From Paenibacillus sp. 32O-W (GTDB lineage Bacteria > Bacillota > Bacilli > Paenibacillales > NBRC-103111): a stretch of DNA of 64,000 nucleotides. A model generated the notes under the pieces. That model was given only the letters and a program-made list of their open reading frames with translations, had not been told where the DNA came from and ran no database searches. The DNA is taken from assembly GCF_007679495.1 (NCBI RefSeq), contig NZ_VEGP01000010.1, positions 55,127 to 119,126 on the forward strand. The letters are read 5' to 3'. Position 1 is the stretch's first letter, and every line of letters begins with the position of its first letter. Below, piece after piece: positions 54,840 through 63,929 of this stretch. The translations under genes were made by a program, and so were the position numbers.

Positions 54840-55271
54840 ATGAACATAATCGAACAATTAAACCGGCAGATTGCAAATTTTCAGGTGTTGAACTTCAAGC
54901 TGCATCATTATCATTGGAGAGTCAGCGGGCCTCATTTCTTTACTCTTCATGCGAAATTTGAAGAATGGTATGATCGCGCGGCAGCTTATACCGATGATTT
55001 GGCCGAGAGAGTGCTGGCTCTCCAGGGAGAACCGCCGGTAACCCTTCAGCAATGCCTGGGACTGGCATCCCTGAAGGAGGCCGCAGGTGGAGAAACTGCG
55101 GAGCAAATGGTCCGGACGCTGGCCGAGGATGTTTCCATATTGATAAGCGAACTGAAAGAGACTGCCGCTGCGGCAGATGAGGCTGGAGACCGGCCGACGG
55201 CTGATATGCTGACCGATTTCCAGACGGAGCTGGAAAAGGATGCATGGATGCTGCGGGCTTTCCTTGCCTGA
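54840..55271 (+). CDS. dps: Dps/ferritin-like DNA-protecting protein
   Basis: A 143-residue ferritin-like protein of the Dps family, which stores iron and protects DNA from peroxide. The ferroxidase region is recognisable from HHYHWRVSGPHFFTLHAKFEEWYDRAAAYTDD-like text: the conserved histidine in HYHW and the paired acidic residues in FEEWYD. The ATG at 54840 follows AAGGAGGAG. Its control region carries two PerR-like boxes and a Fur-like box, consistent with induction by peroxide and iron limitation. A terminator follows. Confidence 0.92.
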   Translation: MNIIEQLNRQIANFQVLNFKLHHYHWRVSGPHFFTLHAKFEEWYDRAAAYTDDLAERVLALQGEPPVTLQQCLGLASLKEAAGGETAEQMVRTLAEDVSILISELKETAAAADEAGDRPTADMLTDFQTELEKDAWMLRAFLA

Positions 55272-55286
55272 TCCTGATTTACCATT

Positions 55287-55315
55287 AACCGGGATGATTC
55301 TCCCGGTTTTTTTGT
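55287..55315 (+). terminator. Rho-independent terminator
   Basis: AACCGGGA-TGATTC-TCCCGGTT followed by a T run, just after dps. Confidence 0.92.
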
Positions 55316-55522
55316 GTTTTCGGGAACCCATGAATCTGTCAAGGCGATAGAATGTTTATAAGAAGAAGGTTTAGATTTTAGAAAAGCAATGAGGCTTCAG
55401 GGGAAGATTGCAGGAATGTGCGATTTGCTTGAAAAGCTGCCGGTAAATCAGGTATATTTTACATATCCAAGGTATGGCGGTGGAGTGAAGCCCCAGCCGA
55501 AGTAAGGGTAAGGGGGGACCTC

Positions 55523-56629
55523 GTGCTAAAATACAGAAGAACTATTTATTTTTTTATCGTTTTTATCATCTCTTTGCTTTTGTTCAAACTAGTCAATAAC
55601 CTGGGTTCGGTAATGGAATGGTTTTCTTCCATCCTTAAGCTGATGAACCCTTTCTTCATCGCCTTTTTTATTGCTTATCTGCTAAGGCCTGTTGTTAATT
55701 TCATAGAATCCAAGCTGGCGAAGGTCCGGTTCAAAAGGCTGATCAGTATTTCGATCGTGTATGCCAGCGTCTTCGGCTTTATCATTATTTCCATTACTTA
55801 TGTCTCTCCGGGAGTTATTGAGAGCGTCACCGGATTGCTGTCCAGCTTGCCGTTTTATATACAGAAAACCAATGTATGGGTCACGGAAACGGTTCTGACA
55901 CACGAATGGGCGCAGAGATACAATATTGCCGAGCATGCACAGGAAATCATCAATTCACTATCGAATCAGATTAGCGATATTATTCGCCTGATTCTGAACA
56001 ACATCGCTTCCGGGTTATTTATGCTAACCTCCACGTTAATCAGTTTAGTGCTTGGACTGATCATCTCTATTTATATGCTGAAGGATAAGGAGAAGCTTGC
56101 TATCGGGGCGAGGAGGCTGCTTCAGGCTCTGCTGACGGAGGATAAGGCGGACCAGGTCATTCAATCCGTCAAACGAATTGATCAAACCTTCTCCAGATAT
56201 TTCGCCGGGGTGATCTTCGACTCGTTAATCGTAGGCATGATAAGCTTCTTGGGACTGTTACTGCTGCAAGCGCCTCATGCGCTTCTGGCAGCGGTCGTCA
56301 TAACCATTACGAACGTCATTCCTTACTTCGGGCCTTTGGTCGGCATGATCTTTGTAACGGTCATTACTTTGTTTGTATCGCCCATGCAAGCTTTGTGGGT
56401 AGCGCTGTTTGTATTTCTGGTTCAGCAATTCGACGGTTATTATCTGGGACCCAAAATATTGGGAAGCAAGGTCGGTATCAGTCCGCTCTGGGTTATTCTG
56501 GCCATTCTGATAGGCGGCGGTACCTTCGGCGTTATCGGAATGTTCGTTGCCGTCCCGGTCTTCTCCGTCATTAAAACCGCAGTTGACGCTTTCGTAAATC
56601 GCAAGCTGGAAGCTAAACGGGAGATCTAA
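55523..56629 (+). CDS. AI-2E family (PerM/YtvI-like) membrane protein
   Basis: A 368-residue membrane protein of the AI-2E/PerM family. About eight hydrophobic segments are visible, with a long extracytoplasmic region (about 80-150). Family signatures are VIFDSLIVGMISFLGL, ITNVIPYFGPLVGMI and QFDGYYLGPKILG. Some members move small ions or molecules; a role in AI-2 export is established only for a few, so the family name should not be read as function. The GTG start has GGGGGG 5 bases upstream. A terminator shared with the convergent PASTA gene follows. Confidence 0.9.
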   Translation: MLKYRRTIYFFIVFIISLLLFKLVNNLGSVMEWFSSILKLMNPFFIAFFIAYLLRPVVNFIESKLAKVRFKRLISISIVYASVFGFIIISITYVSPGVIESVTGLLSSLPFYIQKTNVWVTETVLTHEWAQRYNIAEHAQEIINSLSNQISDIIRLILNNIASGLFMLTSTLISLVLGLIISIYMLKDKEKLAIGARRLLQALLTEDKADQVIQSVKRIDQTFSRYFAGVIFDSLIVGMISFLGLLLLQAPHALLAAVVITITNVIPYFGPLVGMIFVTVITLFVSPMQALWVALFVFLVQQFDGYYLGPKILGSKVGISPLWVILAILIGGGTFGVIGMFVAVPVFSVIKTAVDAFVNRKLEAKREI

Positions 56630-56635
56630 ATGAGG

Positions 56636-56674
56636 CTCACACCATGAAGGAATTTCATGGTGTGAGTTTTTTTG
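56636..56674. terminator. Terminator, mainly of the AI-2E gene
   Basis: CTCACACCATGAA / TTCATGGTGTGAG perfect 13-bp stem followed by seven T residues, lying between two convergent genes. Confidence 0.92.
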
Positions 56675-56721
56675 TATCTACAGAGCTTCGTTAGGAGCTT
56701 TTTGGTCGAAGCTACACCACA

Positions 56722-58047
56722 TTAACGGCTTACCCAAAATGTAACTCTAGTCCCCTTCGGAACTTCCTCATCCGCTGCCGGTTCCTGATTAAACACGGTT
56801 CCCTGAGGATGATCGTCATTTTCGATAAAAAATTTATACTTTAGCTGTTTCGACAGCAGAAGCTGCTCCGCCTCTTGCTGTGTAAGGCCGAACAAGTCAG
56901 GCACCGCAACCTCTGCTTGCTCCGGATCGCTGCCTGTCTGGTCCGGTTGTTGATCTTCATCGGCCGGCTGATCTGAATCCGGGTTTGGCTGCTCGTTTGC
57001 CCCTTTATCCTCTTCTTTAGGCTTAGGGGTTGGTGTGACTGCCGGCTTCTCTTGCTGCTCGCCTCCGCTGTTATTCGGAGGGTTCTGATCCTTCCCTGCT
57101 GTAGAGGTAGGGGAAGGGCGAACGTGGGCATGATCAATCCCCCGCGTCTTCTGGATCATGATTCCTGCAATCAGGACAAGACAAATAAAGGACAGCCCGG
57201 TTATAAAGATCACTTTCCGGGAAGTCTTGTTGCGTGTTCTGCCGGCCGGTTTTTCATCCGCCTCTTCTTCCGGCTCTTCATCGACTTCCTCAGTCAATAC
57301 CGGCTCCTGCTTCTCCATCGGGCCGGCTTCTTTCGGAGGAAGGCCAGAGTGGGGCAGGGCTTCCTGCCCGATCAGAAGCTCGTGCAAATTAAACAGAAAT
57401 GCGGACAGCGATTCCTCACCGTTCATGGCGCGCCGGACGATAGCGAGCAGTTTCTGCAGATGGGCCGCCGGCAAATCCTTCATGCTGGTTCGAATTTGCT
57501 GCTCGAGATCGTAAATGTCGGCAGGGATTTCCGAAGAACGGGCGCACAGCTGATAAAGAAGAAAGCACAGCCCTCTGACACCCTGCCGGTTCTTGGCGTC
57601 TTCCGACCAATATTGAATAAATTTGTAGGTACCGTTGTGAGACCATATATTCTCGGCCGTAACGGAAAAGAAAGCGGCATGATTCTCCTTGGCCTCCTGC
57701 AATCCCCGGCCCAGATCGAAAATAATGGCAAGGATATCCTGCGAAGTCCGGACAGTCTGATCCAATACGCTGATGAGCGGCTGCCCTTCACAGGCATGCA
57801 GGGATACAAATACATATTCTTTATCTATTCCGGCGTCAAGAATGGGGATGAACCGGTTGTCATCTATCCGTGCGGCTTCCCCAATCGATTTGAAATAGGC
57901 ATCGGCCGCCGATTCCCAAGGTTTCTTCGCTATAAACAGAAGAACCTCCCGTCTAAGCGACATATCTTTAGCGCTGTATATAAATCCTTCAGTCAAGGAT
58001 ACCAGTTGCTTTATCAGAACATATCGGTTTCCGATAATTAACTCCAT
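56722..58047 (-). CDS. Membrane pseudokinase with PASTA domain
   Basis: A 441-residue membrane protein laid out like the PrkC/PknB group. Residues 1-235 form a kinase-like domain, residues 279-298 a membrane segment, 300-375 a Pro/Glu/Gln-rich linker, and 381-441 one PASTA domain (VPDLFGLTQQEAEQLL). The kinase-like part begins GNRYVLIKQLVSLTEGFIYSAKD, but where an active kinase has HRDLKPEN it has FFSVTAEN (residues 126-133), and where DFG should be it has QYW (145-147). It therefore probably lacks catalysis and may act as a wall-binding scaffold or regulator of another kinase. Confidence 0.82.
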   Translation of the reverse strand: MELIIGNRYVLIKQLVSLTEGFIYSAKDMSLRREVLLFIAKKPWESAADAYFKSIGEAARIDDNRFIPILDAGIDKEYVFVSLHACEGQPLISVLDQTVRTSQDILAIIFDLGRGLQEAKENHAAFFSVTAENIWSHNGTYKFIQYWSEDAKNRQGVRGLCFLLYQLCARSSEIPADIYDLEQQIRTSMKDLPAAHLQKLLAIVRRAMNGEESLSAFLFNLHELLIGQEALPHSGLPPKEAGPMEKQEPVLTEEVDEEPEEEADEKPAGRTRNKTSRKVIFITGLSFICLVLIAGIMIQKTRGIDHAHVRPSPTSTAGKDQNPPNNSGGEQQEKPAVTPTPKPKEEDKGANEQPNPDSDQPADEDQQPDQTGSDPEQAEVAVPDLFGLTQQEAEQLLLSKQLKYKFFIENDDHPQGTVFNQEPAADEEVPKGTRVTFWVSR

Positions 58048-58269
58048 AATTTTCTGTTCCTCCTCATATCCACTCCTATCATATTATCATAGAGCGGTTG
58101 AATATGGACAGAGGCCTGTTAGAATGAAGTCCCGATTCATTAAGATTTGATGAAGCGGGAGGAATTCCGGCGGTCATCTCGGGTATACTGGGGATATCCT
58201 GCAATTTGTGTTTACAGCTTCCGCTGGTTGCTCAAGCTCAACCGGTTATGGAAAGGAGTGCTGCTAGAG

Positions 58270-59460
58270 ATGATTGCAATCCCTAAGGCTGGAAGGTCCA
58301 TTCTTACCCTGGCTGTCGTTTTGTTTTGTACGGAATTTGTCCGCAGTGCCTTTTTGTTTTCTTTTCTGCCCAATTATGCCGTCCGTTCACTTGGCCATTC
58401 GGTAGCCATAGTCGGTCTTGCGGTTTCGGTTCATTATATCGCAGATACGGTCGTTAAAGGCTTGGCAGGTTATTTGCTGGACCGCTTTCCGCTTCGCTGG
58501 CTGCTGCCGGCCACTTTTGTCATAATGCTGTCCGGATTTTTAATCTTTTTCTATAGCACGCATGTATCGCTCTTGCTTGCCGGTTCGGCCTTGCTCGGAA
58601 TCGGCGCTTCTCCCGTCTGGCTGATTTGCCTCGGCCAAGTCAAAGAGAATCAGCGGGCGGAACAGATGGGGACCATCTACACTATATGGATGGCAAGTCT
58701 CGGCCTCGGGCCGATCCTTGTCAATTTTACACTGGACCAAGGATATGCTGCATCCTTCTTTCTGTTTATCCTTCTGCTTGCGGCCGGTTTTGTCTGTTCG
58801 CTATGGACGATGAAGGAGAACAGGGCTTCAATGGAGAGGGCGGACGTTTCCTTACACCAACTATGGAGCCGTCTGGCCAGACTGAAATGGCTGCTCCCGG
58901 GAATGATCCTGCAGATGATGGCCGCAGGTCTGCTTCTGCCGATTCTGCCCAGCTTCGTATCCGAGCATCTGGGAATGAGCCAGGCGGAATATTCGTTCAT
59001 GCTGCTGCTGGGAGGAGCGGGGGCCATTCTGTTCCTGATTCCGATGGGTAAGCTGGCTGACCGGTGGGGGCATAAGAGAATGCTGGGAATCGGCTTTCTT
59101 TCGCTAACGGTTATCTTGTACCTGGTGATTGGTTCCCGGTCTGTCTATCTGACCATGCTGCTGGCGTTATTGCTCGGTCTGGCCTATTCGGCGGTCCTTC
59201 CGGCCTGGAATGCGGTTCTCTCTTATGCCGTGCCCAAAGAGCAGAAGGGCATGGGCTGGGGCATTCTCTCCGGCATTGAAGGGATCGGCATTATGATCGG
59301 CCCGGCCATAGGCGGATGGGTCGCCAGCCGGTATACGGGGACGACAACGGTAATGCTCAGTGCCGGAATGTTAATGATCATCGCCATCTTTTATTTGCTG
59401 CTGCCCGAAAGCAGGCTTATTTCTTCACATGAAAACAAACAAAACAAGAATAAGAACTGA
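58270..59460 (+). CDS. MFS transporter, DHA1-like
   Basis: A major facilitator protein of 396 residues with about 12 hydrophobic segments. Family text includes GYLLDRFPLRWLLPATFVIM in the loop 2-3 region and a repeated GKLADRWGHKRMLGIGF in the second half, the inverse-repeat loop motif of MFS proteins. I chose ATG 58270, 11 bases after AAAGGAG; an in-frame GTG at 58258 overlaps that site. It is divergent from the pseudokinase and followed by a PAP2 phosphatase. It probably exports a small molecule. Substrate unknown. Confidence 0.88.
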   Translation: MIAIPKAGRSILTLAVVLFCTEFVRSAFLFSFLPNYAVRSLGHSVAIVGLAVSVHYIADTVVKGLAGYLLDRFPLRWLLPATFVIMLSGFLIFFYSTHVSLLLAGSALLGIGASPVWLICLGQVKENQRAEQMGTIYTIWMASLGLGPILVNFTLDQGYAASFFLFILLLAAGFVCSLWTMKENRASMERADVSLHQLWSRLARLKWLLPGMILQMMAAGLLLPILPSFVSEHLGMSQAEYSFMLLLGGAGAILFLIPMGKLADRWGHKRMLGIGFLSLTVILYLVIGSRSVYLTMLLALLLGLAYSAVLPAWNAVLSYAVPKEQKGMGWGILSGIEGIGIMIGPAIGGWVASRYTGTTTVMLSAGMLMIIAIFYLLLPESRLISSHENKQNKNKN

Positions 59461-59569
59461 CTGTAGCGATAGCCATTTTTTAAGAAATGATTAAGAATTT
59501 GTTAAGCTGCAATTAATGCCTCCTTTTTATACTGAACTAGTCTAGCTTAAAAAAAGGAGGAGCTGCAGC

Positions 59570-60166
59570 ATGATTTCCCAATTTCATTCGGATGTTTTTC
59601 GCTGGATTAATGACTTGGGCAAGCAGTATTCGGTTCTTAATCCCGCCGTCGTTTTCTTGGCCGAATACATGGTGTATATTCTGGCGGTAAGCATGATGAT
59701 CTACTGGATTACTCGCTCGGTACAAAATAGAATGATGGTTCTTCAAGGGGGCATCTCCTTCATCATTGCTGAAATTCTGGGGAAAACGGCCGGTCTGCTC
59801 TATTACCATAATCAACCGTTCGCCGTGCTGCCCGAAGTGAACCAGCTTATCGAACACGAAATCGATAATTCCTTTCCGAGCGATCACACGATTTTGTTTT
59901 TCTCGATTTGCATGTCCTATTGGCTATTTCGCAAGAAGTCGGGCTGGTTGTGGCTCGTGCTTGCCTGCTGTGTGGCTGTTTCCCGAGTATGGGTTGGTGT
60001 ACATTACCCGGTTGATATCGCTGTAGGTGCATGCTTAGGTATCCTTTCGGCTGTATTGGTTTATTGGATAGAGTCCAAGTCGGCTTTGTTGGCGAAATGT
60101 CTTGGATGGTACGTGCAAATAGAGCAGCGTATCCTGCCTTCGAGAAGCAAATCGAAAGACGTATAG
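59570..60166 (+). CDS. PAP2 phosphatase, undecaprenyl-diphosphatase-like
   Basis: A 198-residue membrane phosphatase of the PAP2 family, closest in layout to BcrC, which recycles undecaprenyl diphosphate for wall synthesis and can confer bacitracin resistance. The three catalytic blocks are present: KTAGLLYYHNQPF (72-84), PSDHT (103-107) and SRVWVGVHYP (138-147), supplying the conserved Lys, His and His residues. Five to six hydrophobic segments flank them. AAAAAGGAGGAG precedes the ATG. It ends in a stable hairpin and may be an independent transcript. Confidence 0.9.
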   Translation: MISQFHSDVFRWINDLGKQYSVLNPAVVFLAEYMVYILAVSMMIYWITRSVQNRMMVLQGGISFIIAEILGKTAGLLYYHNQPFAVLPEVNQLIEHEIDNSFPSDHTILFFSICMSYWLFRKKSGWLWLVLACCVAVSRVWVGVHYPVDIAVGACLGILSAVLVYWIESKSALLAKCLGWYVQIEQRILPSRSKSKDV

Positions 60167-60168
60167 GA

Positions 60169-60216
60169 AATGCCCCTATGAGGCTCGGTAATGTACCGGG
60201 TTCGAATAGGGGCATT
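60169..60216 (+). terminator. Hairpin after the PAP2 gene
   Basis: AATGCCCCTAT / ATAGGGGCATT perfect 11-bp stem with an inner CGGTA-TACCG hairpin. The T tail is poor, so it may work as an RNA end-stabiliser rather than a strong terminator. Confidence 0.6.
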
Positions 60217-60271
60217 GTATTGATTCCCGGGCAAGCAATCCGGGACAAGGGACAAGAGGGCTGTAACCAGG

Positions 60272-60319
60272 AAAAAAAGAAAGCCGCCATGCTGCCTGAT
60301 AGGCAGTTAAGGCGACTTC
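60272..60319 (-). terminator. Terminator of ahpCF
   Basis: On the minus strand: AAGTCGCC, an inner CTGCC...GGCAG hairpin, GGCGGCTT, then a T run. It lies 25 bases after the ahpF stop. Confidence 0.85.
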
Positions 60320-60343
60320 CTGAATGTTAATAAGTTAGTTCGA

Positions 60344-61873
60344 TTAATTCCGGATGAGATAATCGAATGCGCCCAAGGCCGCATTAGCGCCGGAGCCCAT
60401 CGAAATAATGATCTGCTTGTAGGGACTGTCGGTACAGTCGCCGGCAGCAAATACTCCTGGAACGTTAGTGGCACCATGGCGATCGACAACGATCTCTCCG
60501 AAGCGAGTGCGTTCAACGGTATCTCCGAGCCAATCGGTATTGGGGACAAGGCCAATCTGAACAAATACGCCTTGCAGCTCAATATGCTGTTCAGCTCCCG
60601 TATCCCGTTCGATGTAGGTAATGCCGTTTACTTTATCGTCTCCGGTGATTTCCTTGGTTTGAACGTTCTTCAGGACGGTTACGTTAGGCAGGCTGTACAG
60701 ACGGTCTTGCAGTACGGCATCCGCCTTCAGCTCCGGCATGAACTCAAGAACCGTAACGTGCTTCACAATGCCGGCAAGATCGATAGCGGCCTCAATACCG
60801 GAGTTTCCTCCGCCGATGACCGCAACGTGCTTGCCGGTGAACAAAGGACCGTCACAGTGAGGACAGTAGGCCACGCCTTTGTTCTTGTACTCGGCCTCGC
60901 CGGGTACGCCGACATTGCGCCACCGGGCGCCTGTCGAAATGATAACGGTCTTGCTCTTTAAGACAGCGCCGTTTTCAAGTTCAACCTCGATAAAGTCTCT
61001 CTTCTGCAAACTCTTGGCACGCTGAGTCTTCATGATGTCAATGTTATACTCTTTCACATGCTCTTCAATCGTTGCCGCGAGCTTGGGACCTTCGGTATAT
61101 TTAACGCCGATGAAGTTCTCAATGCCTAAAGTATCCAGGACCTGACCGCCGAAGCGTTCAGCTACAATACCGGTACGAATGCCTTTGCGCGCCGCATAGA
61201 TGGCTGCGCTGGCACCGGCAGGTCCGCCTCCGACCACAAGCACATCGAAGGGAGCTTTATTCTCAAATTCCGATGCGTCCGGAGCGTTCCCCAGCTTGGC
61301 GAGAATTTCCTCCAGCGTCATGCGGCCGCTGCTGAAAAATTCTCCATTGAGGAGGACCGTCGGCACGGCCATAATATTTTTGCTTTCTGCCTCTTCCTTG
61401 AAGGCCGCTCCATCAATCATGGTATGCGTGATGCCGGGATTGAGGATGCTCATCAAGTTCAATGCCTGTACAACGTCAGGACAGTTTTGGCAAGTCAAGC
61501 TGATGTAGGATTCAAAGTGATATTCGCCGGGAATGTTTTTGATTTGATCAATTATGTTTTGATCCACCTTGGGAGCTCTTCCGCTGACCTGCAGCAAAGC
61601 TAACACGAGGGAAGTAAACTCATGTCCCAAAGGAATTCCGGCAAACGTCACGCCAGTGTCTTCGCCCACACGATTTACACTAAAACTAGGTGTTCTAGGC
61701 AATCGAGCTTTCTCCACCGTAATTTTGGATGACATGCCGGCGATTTCATCGACCAAAGCCAGCATGTCATTGGATACGGCATCGGACTCCGCGCTGACCT
61801 TTAGCACTACATCGCCTTCCATAAGTTGAAGATATTGTGCTAATTGTGCTTTTATATCCGCGTCCAGTGCCAT
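60344..61873 (-). CDS. ahpF: Alkyl hydroperoxide reductase subunit F
   Basis: A 509-residue NADH:peroxiredoxin oxidoreductase. The N-terminal thioredoxin-like region has a redox pair CQNC (Cys128, Cys131). The thioredoxin-reductase-like part has the FAD motif [14 protein letters not shown] (211-224), the catalytic pair CPHC (Cys337, Cys340) and a NAD(P)H motif AVIGGGNSG. It reduces AhpC so that peroxides can be removed. It lies 13 bases after ahpC on the same strand, in the standard operon order. AGGAG precedes the ATG. Confidence 0.97.
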   Translation of the reverse strand: MALDADIKAQLAQYLQLMEGDVVLKVSAESDAVSNDMLALVDEIAGMSSKITVEKARLPRTPSFSVNRVGEDTGVTFAGIPLGHEFTSLVLALLQVSGRAPKVDQNIIDQIKNIPGEYHFESYISLTCQNCPDVVQALNLMSILNPGITHTMIDGAAFKEEAESKNIMAVPTVLLNGEFFSSGRMTLEEILAKLGNAPDASEFENKAPFDVLVVGGGPAGASAAIYAARKGIRTGIVAERFGGQVLDTLGIENFIGVKYTEGPKLAATIEEHVKEYNIDIMKTQRAKSLQKRDFIEVELENGAVLKSKTVIISTGARWRNVGVPGEAEYKNKGVAYCPHCDGPLFTGKHVAVIGGGNSGIEAAIDLAGIVKHVTVLEFMPELKADAVLQDRLYSLPNVTVLKNVQTKEITGDDKVNGITYIERDTGAEQHIELQGVFVQIGLVPNTDWLGDTVERTRFGEIVVDRHGATNVPGVFAAGDCTDSPYKQIIISMGSGANAALGAFDYLIRN

Positions 61874-61886
61874 AATTTATCGCTCC

Positions 61887-62450
61887 TTAAATCTTTCCTA
61901 CGAGATCAAGACTAGGCTTAAGTGTAGCAGATCCTTCCTGCCATTTCGCCGGGCAAACCTCTCCCGGATTGTTGCGGACGTATTGCGCAGCTTTAATCTT
62001 GTTGATCAAAGTGCTTGCATCACGGCCGATGCCGCCGGCGTTAATTTCTACCGCTTGAATGACGCCGTCCGGGTCAATGATAAACGTTCCGCGATCAGCA
62101 AGTCCATCTTCTTCATTCAGCACTTCGAAGTTGCGGGAAATCGTGTGCGAAGGATCCCCGATCATAACGTAAGTAATTTTTCCGATAGTTTCCGAGCTAT
62201 CGTGCCATGCCTTATGTGTGAAATGGGTGTCCGTCGATACGGAGTACACTTCAACGCCGAGCTGCTTCAGCGTTTCGTATTGATTCTGCAGATCCTCCAG
62301 CTCGGTCGGGCAAACGAACGTAAAGTCCGCCGGGTAGAAGCATACGATACTCCACTTGCCTTTGAAGTCGGCGTCTGTAACTTCGATGAACTGACCATTG
62401 TGGTATGCTTGAGCTTTAAAAGGTAGTACTTCTTTTCCAATAAGAGACAT
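61887..62450 (-). CDS. ahpC: Alkyl hydroperoxide reductase subunit C (peroxiredoxin)
   Basis: A 187-residue two-Cys peroxiredoxin. The peroxidatic cysteine is Cys47 in FTFVCPTE and the resolving cysteine is Cys166 in GEVCPAKW. It reduces hydrogen peroxide and organic hydroperoxides. The ATG at 62450 follows AGGAGGA. The promoter is close to consensus and carries a nearly perfect PerR box, so the operon is expected to be induced by peroxide. Confidence 0.97.
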   Translation of the reverse strand: MSLIGKEVLPFKAQAYHNGQFIEVTDADFKGKWSIVCFYPADFTFVCPTELEDLQNQYETLKQLGVEVYSVSTDTHFTHKAWHDSSETIGKITYVMIGDPSHTISRNFEVLNEEDGLADRGTFIIDPDGVIQAVEINAGGIGRDASTLINKIKAAQYVRNNPGEVCPAKWQEGSATLKPSLDLVGKI

Positions 62451-62475
62451 GATTAATATTTCCTCCTTCAATTGT

Positions 62476-62490
62476 TTGTAATAATTATAA
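62476..62490. promoter_or_regulatory. PerR box at ahpC
   Basis: TTGTAATAATTATAA matches the PerR consensus TTATAATnATTATAA at 14 of 15 positions. It lies 4 bases beyond the -10 element and covers the start site of the minus-strand ahpC promoter, the usual place for repression. Confidence 0.82.
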
Positions 62491-62494
62491 TTTG

Positions 62495-62523
62495 ATATTA
62501 ATTATCTTCAGTGCATTTGTCAA
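62495..62523 (-). promoter_or_regulatory. Promoter of ahpCF
   Basis: On the minus strand: -35 TTGACA, a 17-base spacer and -10 TAATAT. The remaining part of the 362-base gap to the next gene shows no further structure. Confidence 0.85.
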
Positions 62524-62812
62524 GTTCGAGCAGAAAATGAAACCAAAAAAGGACCCACTAATCAAGCCTCAAAAACTGAACAATGAAGAATGTGCAGCGG
62601 TGAAGGGGATGGAAAAACATTAATGAAGGAACGGAATCCTACTTCCAATTAGACGTGTCCTTCCTTCTTGCAGGGCACCGTCAGAAAATGAAAAATAGAC
62701 GGATTTTCAAGGTAGTGAATGAAGCATGGGCCGATAGCATATTGTTGGAATATGGGATATTATGGACAAGAGGGATGAATGCGCTTTCTTTAAATAGGAG
62801 AGGAGGCTGGAT

Positions 62813-63688
62813 ATGATGAAGGTCGGTCTTAGCAGCTATAGTTTATTGAAGGCTTTGAAATCGGGAGAAATGACGATCCTGGATGCCATCCAATGGATCG
62901 CCGACAACGGCGGAGAGCATATGGAGATGGTTCCTTACGGATATACCGTCGAGGACAACCATGGTTTGGCGGATGCGATTCGCGAGAAGGCGAAAGCGGT
63001 CGGCATTGAGCTGTCTAATTACTCCATGCCTGCGAACTTCGTTCAAGAAACGGAGGAAGCCTTCGAGGCAGAGGTGGCCCGCGTCAAGAGACATGTCGAT
63101 GTCGTGCATCGGATGGGAGTTAAGCATATGCGTCATGATGTAACGGCTTTTACCCTGCCGAAGGAGCAGATGACGATCGCCTGGTTTGAGGAAAGCTTGC
63201 CGCTTATGGTGAAAGGCAGCCGGATCATTGCCGATTACGCCGCACAATTCGGGATCACGACTACGATCGAAAACCATGGCTTCTGCGTACAGGCGAGCGA
63301 CCGGGTTCAACGTGTTCTGCATGCGGTAGACCGTCCGAACTTCAAGACGACGCTGGATGTCGGAAACTTCCTGTGTGTCGACGAAAATCCAATTATCGGT
63401 GTGATGAACAATCTGCCCTATGCCTCTCTCATTCACTTCAAGGATTTCTATTTTCGGCCTTTCGACGAGTACCCGGGTGAGGGGGCCTGGTTCCGAACGG
63501 CTTACGGCAACTATTTAAGAGGAGCGATCTTGGGACAGGGGGATATGTCGATCCGCAAAATTGTCAAGCTGATCAAGGATTTCGGATACGACGGATATAT
63601 TACAGTAGAATTTGAAGGCATGGAGGAATGCAAGCTGGCCTCCAAAATATCGATGGACAATTTGCGGCGCTTCTGGGAAGAGGCATAA
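62813..63688 (+). CDS. Sugar phosphate isomerase/epimerase-like TIM-barrel protein
   Basis: A 291-residue member of the AP-endonuclease-2-like sugar isomerase superfamily (xylose isomerase-like TIM barrel, as in IolE or IolI). Metal-site residues are suggested by TIENHG, LDVGNFL, LIHFKDFYF and ITVEFEG, which place a Glu, an Asp, a His and a Glu on successive strands. It probably isomerises or epimerises a sugar or inositol derivative. The start has GAGGAGG upstream; ATG 62813 and 62816 are adjacent. No partner genes are visible before the window ends. Confidence 0.87.
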   Translation: MMKVGLSSYSLLKALKSGEMTILDAIQWIADNGGEHMEMVPYGYTVEDNHGLADAIREKAKAVGIELSNYSMPANFVQETEEAFEAEVARVKRHVDVVHRMGVKHMRHDVTAFTLPKEQMTIAWFEESLPLMVKGSRIIADYAAQFGITTTIENHGFCVQASDRVQRVLHAVDRPNFKTTLDVGNFLCVDENPIIGVMNNLPYASLIHFKDFYFRPFDEYPGEGAWFRTAYGNYLRGAILGQGDMSIRKIVKLIKDFGYDGYITVEFEGMEECKLASKISMDNLRRFWEEA

Positions 63689-63720
63689 GGCGTCCTGATC
63701 AGAGTTGTTATGAAATCGTT

Positions 63721-63929
63721 CCATTTGGTGAAAAATGTGGCCTAATTCTAGAGCGATTATGCAGGTCTTTTCTCGAAAAAACGGCGACATGCCTAATTCT
63801 AGAACCATAATACAGGTCTTTGGAGCGATTTTTGCGAAATCGCTCCATTTTGCCAAAAAGACCTGCACATTTGCGCGTCTTTCGCTCTTTTGTTGTAAAA
63901 AGGCGGGATTCTAATGTACTTTCGGAGCG
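63721..63929. repeat. Modular dispersed repeat, copy C
   Basis: A truncated first unit (63721-63759), one full unit (63760-63810, 51 bp) and a terminal module from 63811 whose final block is shortened (ends near 63929). The module contains TACAGGTCTTT and AAAGACCTGCA around GGAGCGATTT / AAATCGCTCC, the best-paired of the three copies. Same orientation as copies A and B. The sequence from 63930 to the window end shows nothing I can identify. Confidence 0.85.
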
